Shown: positions 6,738 through 9,897 of the stretch, piece after piece
Layout: the number at the start of each line of letters is the position of its first letter
How positions within the stretch are numbered: the first letter of the stretch is position 1
NCBI GenBank assembly: GCA_023437885.1
Contig: JAEZFH010000275.1
Location: 1 to 9,897 of the forward strand
Origin: Bacillota bacterium
GTDB lineage: Bacteria > Bacillota > Clostridia > Lachnospirales > Lachnospiraceae
Length of the DNA stretch: 9,897 nucleotides
Direction: 5' to 3'
Notes under the pieces: model-generated
Database searches by the model: none
What the model saw: only the letters and a program-made list of their open reading frames with translations
What the model was told of the DNA's origin: nothing
Made by a program: the position numbers and the translations under genes

Positions 6738-7451
6738 CTATTTCCCAATCCCATCTGCCTTCTTATAAAGTTTTTCGTCAATTATGCCAAAGTGCTTATT
6801 AATAGCCTCATATGCCAGATTTTTATCCCTGGTAACCAGGCTTTTCATCATCGCATTATGCGCTTCCCTAAGGATAATTTTACTATCCGGCGAACTTATT
6901 ATTTCTCTTCGCAAATCCGAGATAAATTGATCAATTAAGTCGGATAGGGCTTGTAGAATGCTTACGATCAATGTATTTTGAGAGGCTATGGCAATGGTAT
7001 AATGGAGCTTTTTATCCAATATAATATTATTTTCCTCTGTGGTGTGCTCTAGTTCTTCCAGTACTTTGGCCAACTCCCTAATCTGTTCGTCTGTGATATT
7101 GTCAATGGCAAGCAGCAGGGCCTGCATCTCCAACCCCCGGCGAAGCTGGCTGATCTGCTGATAATTAATCTGGTTGAGTAAAAACATCATGGACATGGAT
7201 TCCACCAGGTTATTCTCAAAGTTTCCGGTAAGATAATTCCCTGCCCCATGCTGGCTCGAGATAACACCCATAATATCCAGGGTACGAATTGCTTCGCGAA
7301 CCGAATTACGGCTGACCTCCAGTATTTGAGACAATTCACGCTCTGCCGGCAGCTTACTGCCCGAGGTCAGATTTCCTTCCCGTATCTGATGCTTAATGTA
7401 GTCAATGACCTTTGTATATGATTTGGGCTGCTGTGCCTTCTCTTCCACCAT
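6738..7451 (-). CDS. lctR: GntR/FadR-family lactate operon regulator
   Basis: This is a DNA-binding regulator of 237 residues, the normal length for the FadR subfamily. The winged helix-turn-helix covers about residues 10-75, with LPAERELSQILEVSRNSVRE at 34-53 followed by the wing. The C-terminal all-helical FCD ligand domain covers about residues 100-225, and Asp146, His150, His198 and His220 match the metal-binding set that holds carboxylate ligands in this family. Its position directly upstream of the lactate operon, and two TGGTnnnACCA sites between them, suggest that it represses the operon and that lactate or a related 2-hydroxyacid relieves it. I chose the ATG at 7451, with GGGAGG only 3 nt upstream; the next codon, GTG at 7448, has better spacing (6 nt) and may be the real start. 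No promoter of its own is clear, so it may depend on the esterase promoter. The symbol is by analogy. Confidence 0.88.
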   Translation of the reverse strand: MVEEKAQQPKSYTKVIDYIKHQIREGNLTSGSKLPAERELSQILEVSRNSVREAIRTLDIMGVISSQHGAGNYLTGNFENNLVESMSMMFLLNQINYQQISQLRRGLEMQALLLAIDNITDEQIRELAKVLEELEHTTEENNIILDKKLHYTIAIASQNTLIVSILQALSDLIDQFISDLRREIISSPDSKIILREAHNAMMKSLVTRDKNLAYEAINKHFGIIDEKLYKKADGIGK

Positions 7452-7480
7452 ATTCCTCCCTATCCCATCCGGCTGCTGCC

Positions 7481-8263
7481 TTATAGCGGCAGCCACTCCA
7501 GTACCCTCTGGATTTTCTCATCCCAATACTTCCACTGATGATCCCCGGGTGATTCCTCGTAGGTCAGGTCATACCCCAGCTCCTGAAGACGAGCTCTTGC
7601 CGTACAGTTCTGACTGTACAGGAAATCCTCGGTACCGCACCAGATATAAACCTTCGGGAGAGGCTTCCCGCTTTCCTTTAGTCTTCCTGCAACAGCCATA
7701 AGGTCCTCCTCCGAATTCTCCATTTCCTCCAGAGAACCGAAGATATTGCGAAATACGCCGCTGGGATCGTTAATTGCGCCGCTTCTGAGGCTTGCTGTCA
7801 TATCCAGGGCTCCGGACAGGCTTGCCACCGCACTGAAGGTCTCCGAAGCACCAAGTCCAAGCTTTAATGCGCCTTACCCGCCCATGGAAAGTCCTGCCGC
7901 AAAGGTATCCTCTCTACGGTCAGACATATTCGGGAAGAATTCCCGGCAGATGGAAGGCAGCTCTATGGAGATAAAGGTCCAATAGTTTATTCCGTATTTC
8001 ATATCCGTATAAAAGCTAAGATGGACGGTCGGCATAACAACAGCAATCCCCAGCTCGCTGACATAACGTTCAATGGAGGTTCTTCTCTGCCATATGGTAT
8101 GGTCATCACTCATACCGTGAAGAAGATACAGAACCGGATATTTGCCGTCCTTCCGGTTTCCCTTCATTCCGATCTGCCCGCTTGTCCGCTGGGGCAGGAT
8201 TACATCCATATTCATACTCATTCCCAATACTTCCGAGAAAAAATTAACATGTAACAGTGCCAT
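7481..8263 (-). pseudogene. estA: Tributyrin-esterase-like alpha/beta hydrolase, interrupted by a nonsense codon
   Basis: The frame encodes a 260-residue protein of the putative tributyrin esterase / S-formylglutathione hydrolase-like family (COG0627), a cytoplasmic serine hydrolase. The start at 8263 has AAGGAG 7 nt upstream. Visible motifs are YLLHGMSDDHTIW (oxyanion-hole region) and GLSMGG with nucleophile Ser126. Codon 130 is TAA (7876-7874), where the family has Tyr (GLSMGGYGALK); a Tyr codon TAT or TAC becomes TAA by one base change. The same frame then continues intact through GTEDFLY (Asp213) and GDHQW (His242), completing the catalytic triad, to a normal stop at 7481. The truncated 129-residue product would lack Asp and His and should be inactive. 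The lack of any other damage suggests a very recent mutation, a phase or strain variant, or a base-call error. The regulator gene begins 29 bp downstream on the same strand. Confidence 0.85.
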
Positions 8264-8291
8264 AGTCTCTCTCCTTATATCTTATTTTGTA

Positions 8292-8323
8292 TACGGACAT
8301 CCGGCTTCTCCGCCCTGTCCGTA
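8292..8323. other. Inverted repeat in the esterase leader
   Basis: TACGGACA (8292-8299) and TGTCCGTA (8316-8323) form a perfect 8-bp inverted repeat with a 16-nt loop, between the likely esterase promoter and its start. It may be an operator or an mRNA hairpin; no T run follows on either strand. Confidence 0.45.
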
Positions 8324-8354
8324 CCCTGCGCAGAGGAAGCGTTCCCTCCGCATT

Positions 8355-8390
8355 TATATTTATTATATATTATCTTTTTGTAAATTTCCA
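8355..8390 (-). promoter_or_regulatory. Possible promoter of the esterase gene
   Basis: On the minus strand there is TGGAAA (8390-8385; four of six consensus bases), a 17-bp spacer and a perfect TATAAT (8367-8362), in a very AT-rich stretch. The start would be near 8355, giving a leader of about 90 nt. AT richness makes chance -10 matches common, so this is moderate evidence. Confidence 0.5.
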
Positions 8391-8443
8391 TACGACTTCC
8401 AAGATTTTGCTATGCAGTAATCAACTTCCGATTTTGCAGTTAT

Positions 8444-8471
8444 TTGACAATCAAATGCATTATGATATAAT
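8444..8471 (+). promoter_or_regulatory. Sigma-A promoter, divergent, towards the CorA-like gene
   Basis: A perfect TTGACA (8444-8449), a 16-bp spacer and a perfect TATAAT (8466-8471) stand on the plus strand. Transcription should start near 8478, about 200 nt before the transporter gene. It is back to back with the esterase promoter. Confidence 0.8.
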
Positions 8472-8685
8472 AAAGCGTAGTGAACATGCTGCCAGCTTGC
8501 TTGCGGATTCCGATTGGAAGGGGAGATCATGAACCTGTTTTACGTTCATGAATAATCTTATGGATGATACCATCGTCTGTACACGTTTGAAAATATGAGT
8601 ATATAAACCGTAATCTGCCATAATATATCAAGAATTTAAAATTTGGACTATGAATACATGTTACTCTGCAGAAAGGGACCGCATC
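8472..8685 (+). other. Leader of the CorA-like gene
   Basis: These roughly 210 bases lie between the promoter and the transporter start. The leader holds a short frame with a good Shine-Dalgarno and a hairpin around 8528-8550 (listed separately), plus a second tiny frame at 8548-8598 (MNNLMDDTIVCTRLKI) without a ribosome binding site. I looked for an M-box magnesium riboswitch and do not see its conserved sequences. No tRNA or other RNA gene is visible here. Confidence 0.5.
8528..8555 (+). other. Possible 8-codon leader peptide overlapping a hairpin
   Basis: After AAGGGGAG comes an ATG (8529) opening the frame MNLFYVHE with TAA at 8553-8555. CATGAAC (8528-8534) and GTTCATG (8544-8550) form a perfect 7-bp stem covering the start codon and most of the frame. 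This could be a regulatory leader peptide for the transporter (cation transporter genes in enterobacteria have such leaders), or a chance frame. Only the RBS and stem are directly visible. Confidence 0.3.
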
Positions 8686-9621
8686 ATGTATTATCAAATT
8701 CAGGAGGAAATCACGAAAATCAAATCGGAGGAGGTCAATCCGGATATCTTGACCGTGGGCATAATTACTCTGGAGGAGCTGGAGTCCTGTTATGCACAAT
8801 ACGGCTTTTCCTATCTGACCCTGGCCGAATGCAGGAATGATGCCCAGCATATCCATGGCACCCTGAGTTCTTATAATGACTATCTCTTCGGGGTCATCAC
8901 CGGTCTCAATCCAGGTCAGATTATTAAAATTCAGGACCGGATTGGAATCTATATTAAGAAAAATCTGTTGCTTATTACAATTATTGAAGACCGGGACGCC
9001 AGCACCAAGATGAAGCTTTTGGAGCTGCTTGAGCATCTGAACCTGTCCAAAATCTCTCTGGAACGCCTGATCTTCGGCTTTCTGGAGCGTTTTATCAATG
9101 AGGATTACACACTTCTCGTCGGTATTGAGGAGGAAATAAGCGCTCATGAGGATAGAATCAATGAATGCCGGCTTGAGAAAGATTTTAACCATAAAATCAC
9201 AGATATAAGAAAACGACTCATGCTCCTTGATAATTATTATCAGCAGTTTGTTGCCATCGGTGAGGAGCTGGAGGAGAACAGCGCTGATATCTTCAGCGAG
9301 GAATCCCTCCATTTCTTTCATATTTTCGCAGACCGCGCCAACCGTTTGAGCAATAACACCCGGATGCTCCAGGAATACTGTGTCCAGGTACGGGAAGCCT
9401 ACCATGCGCAATTGGAATATGATTTGAATAAAATCATGAAGATTTTTACTGTGGTAACTACGATCTTCCTGCCCTTGACCCTGATCGTAGGCTGGTATGG
9501 CATGAACTTTACTACCATGCCGGAGATAGCTTGGAAATACGGATATCTTTATGTTATAATATTAAGCATTATTGTAGCAATTATCTGCCTGATTTTCTTT
9601 AAGAAGAAAAAATTTATGTAG
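8686..9621 (+). CDS. corA: CorA-family divalent cation (Mg2+/Co2+) transporter
   Basis: This is an inner-membrane channel-like transporter of 311 residues, the normal size for CorA. A large charged cytoplasmic N-terminal part (about residues 1-245, helical in its second half) is followed by TM1 (about 250-270), the signature YGMNF with GMN at 272-274, the periplasmic-side loop TTMPEIAWKYGY, TM2 (about 284-305) and a Lys-rich tail KKKKFM. The GMN motif after TM1 and the MPE loop are diagnostic of the family, whose members assemble as pentamers. Which ion it moves cannot be read from the sequence; some relatives export Zn2+ or act in cation efflux. I prefer the ATG at 8686, with AAAGGGA 7 nt upstream, over an ATG at 8650 that lacks a Shine-Dalgarno. 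It has its own promoter and terminator and appears to be monocistronic. Confidence 0.9.
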   Translation: MYYQIQEEITKIKSEEVNPDILTVGIITLEELESCYAQYGFSYLTLAECRNDAQHIHGTLSSYNDYLFGVITGLNPGQIIKIQDRIGIYIKKNLLLITIIEDRDASTKMKLLELLEHLNLSKISLERLIFGFLERFINEDYTLLVGIEEEISAHEDRINECRLEKDFNHKITDIRKRLMLLDNYYQQFVAIGEELEENSADIFSEESLHFFHIFADRANRLSNNTRMLQEYCVQVREAYHAQLEYDLNKIMKIFTVVTTIFLPLTLIVGWYGMNFTTMPEIAWKYGYLYVIILSIIVAIICLIFFKKKKFM

Positions 9622-9679
9622 TGGTTTTACTGCCGGTATCACTGCCCTTATTTACAATTCATATAAAATGATATAACAA

Positions 9680-9731
9680 TAGCCCCGCGCTATCCCAATC
9701 TGTGATGGGATAGCCAGGGCTAATATTTTAT
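9680..9731 (+). terminator. Intrinsic terminator between convergent genes
   Basis: TAGCCC/GGGCTA (9680-9685, 9717-9722) encloses a perfect 9-bp stem GCTATCCCA/TGGGATAGC (9689-9697, 9706-9714) with an 8-nt loop, followed by a T-rich stretch. It ends the CorA-like gene; the T-rich minus-strand side suggests it also serves the convergent gene that ends at 9743. Confidence 0.85.
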
Positions 9732-9742
9732 TGAATATAATT

Positions 9743-9897
9743 CTATAACTTCATATAGCCATAGCCGTTAACAATGGCTTCCAACCGCTGCTTGCCCTTA
9801 CACATGGGGCAATCTCCTATGCTGTAGCTTCTGTAGTCCGGGATGTCCTTGGCCGTAAATATCGAATGCACCGGATTGCTGTCCACCCTGTCCACCG
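9743..9897 (-). CDS. C-terminal fragment of an unidentified protein with a CPMC motif
   Basis: About 51 codons are visible, in frame from base 9895 down to a TAG at 9745-9743; the rest lies beyond the window edge. The fragment contains FTAKDIPDYRSYSIGDCPMC and ends IVNGYGYMKL. The CPMC pair could be half of a metal site or simply conserved cysteines. The ending faintly resembles phosphoribosyltransferase-like proteins of Clostridia, where a CPxC motif also sits near the C-terminus, but I cannot confirm this. The absence of stops, a sensible composition and a terminator just beyond the stop support a real gene. Confidence 0.7.
   Translation of the reverse strand, partial: VDRVDSNPVHSIFTAKDIPDYRSYSIGDCPMCKGKQRLEAIVNGYGYMKL

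Noticed and set aside
7490..7510. GCTGCC/GGCAGC stem at the end of the esterase frame as a terminator
   Set aside because: The stem is only 6 bp with no T run, and the regulator gene follows immediately on the same strand.
8472..8685. M-box magnesium riboswitch upstream of the CorA-like gene
   Set aside because: The conserved M-box core sequences are not visible in the leader.
8527..9411. 294-codon open frame on the minus strand
   Set aside because: It lies opposite the CorA-like gene, whose GMN motif and membrane segments are clear, and its translation has no recognisable domain or good ribosome binding site. It is a shadow frame.

Overview
The window looks like the chromosome of a low-to-mid GC anaerobic Firmicute, probably Clostridia and most likely Lachnospiraceae. 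The grounds are the gene families, the AGGAGG-type ribosome binding sites, the consensus sigma-A promoters and a lactate operon of the Acetobacterium type. This assignment is inference from gene content; there is no rRNA or other marker gene.

Layout. (1) 1-1143, plus strand: the 3' part of a long coiled-coil protein of unknown function, followed by a strong, probably bidirectional terminator. (2) 1251-6420, minus strand: a lactate-utilisation operon transcribed right to left as lactate permease, electron-transfer flavoprotein, FAD-dependent lactate dehydrogenase. The EtfB and EtfA subunits are joined in frame into one 664-residue polypeptide, and the EtfA part carries an N-terminal four-cysteine iron-sulfur domain. 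The set matches the electron-confurcating lactate dehydrogenase of acetogens, which oxidises lactate with NAD+ at the expense of reduced ferredoxin. (3) About 6421-6737: the control region. It holds a perfect consensus promoter (TTGACA, 17 bp, TATAAT), two TGGTAGGACCA operators 150 bp apart, and between them a 101-bp nested inverted repeat followed by a T-rich run on the operon strand. (4) 6738-7451, minus: a GntR/FadR-family regulator, the obvious candidate to bind those operators. (5) 7481-8263, minus: a tributyrin-esterase-like gene broken by one TAA codon directly after the nucleophile motif. (6) About 8264-8685: a divergent intergenic region with a plus-strand consensus promoter and a long leader. 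(7) 8686-9621, plus: a CorA-family divalent-cation transporter, then a hairpin terminator. (8) 9743-9897, minus: the C-terminal end of an unidentified protein with a CPMC motif, cut by the window edge.

How the genes work together: lactate enters through the permease and is oxidised to pyruvate by the dehydrogenase, whose electrons pass to the EtfBA flavoprotein. The upstream regulator probably represses the operon when lactate is absent. The regulator gene lies only 29 bp downstream of the broken esterase on the same strand and may share its transcript.

The points most worth a second look are the EtfB-EtfA fusion, which keeps a complete internal ribosome binding site and an out-of-frame TAA at the joint; the symmetric operator/hairpin region; and the single nonsense codon in the esterase. 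The lactate system itself is a known type; I see no clearly new multi-gene system here.
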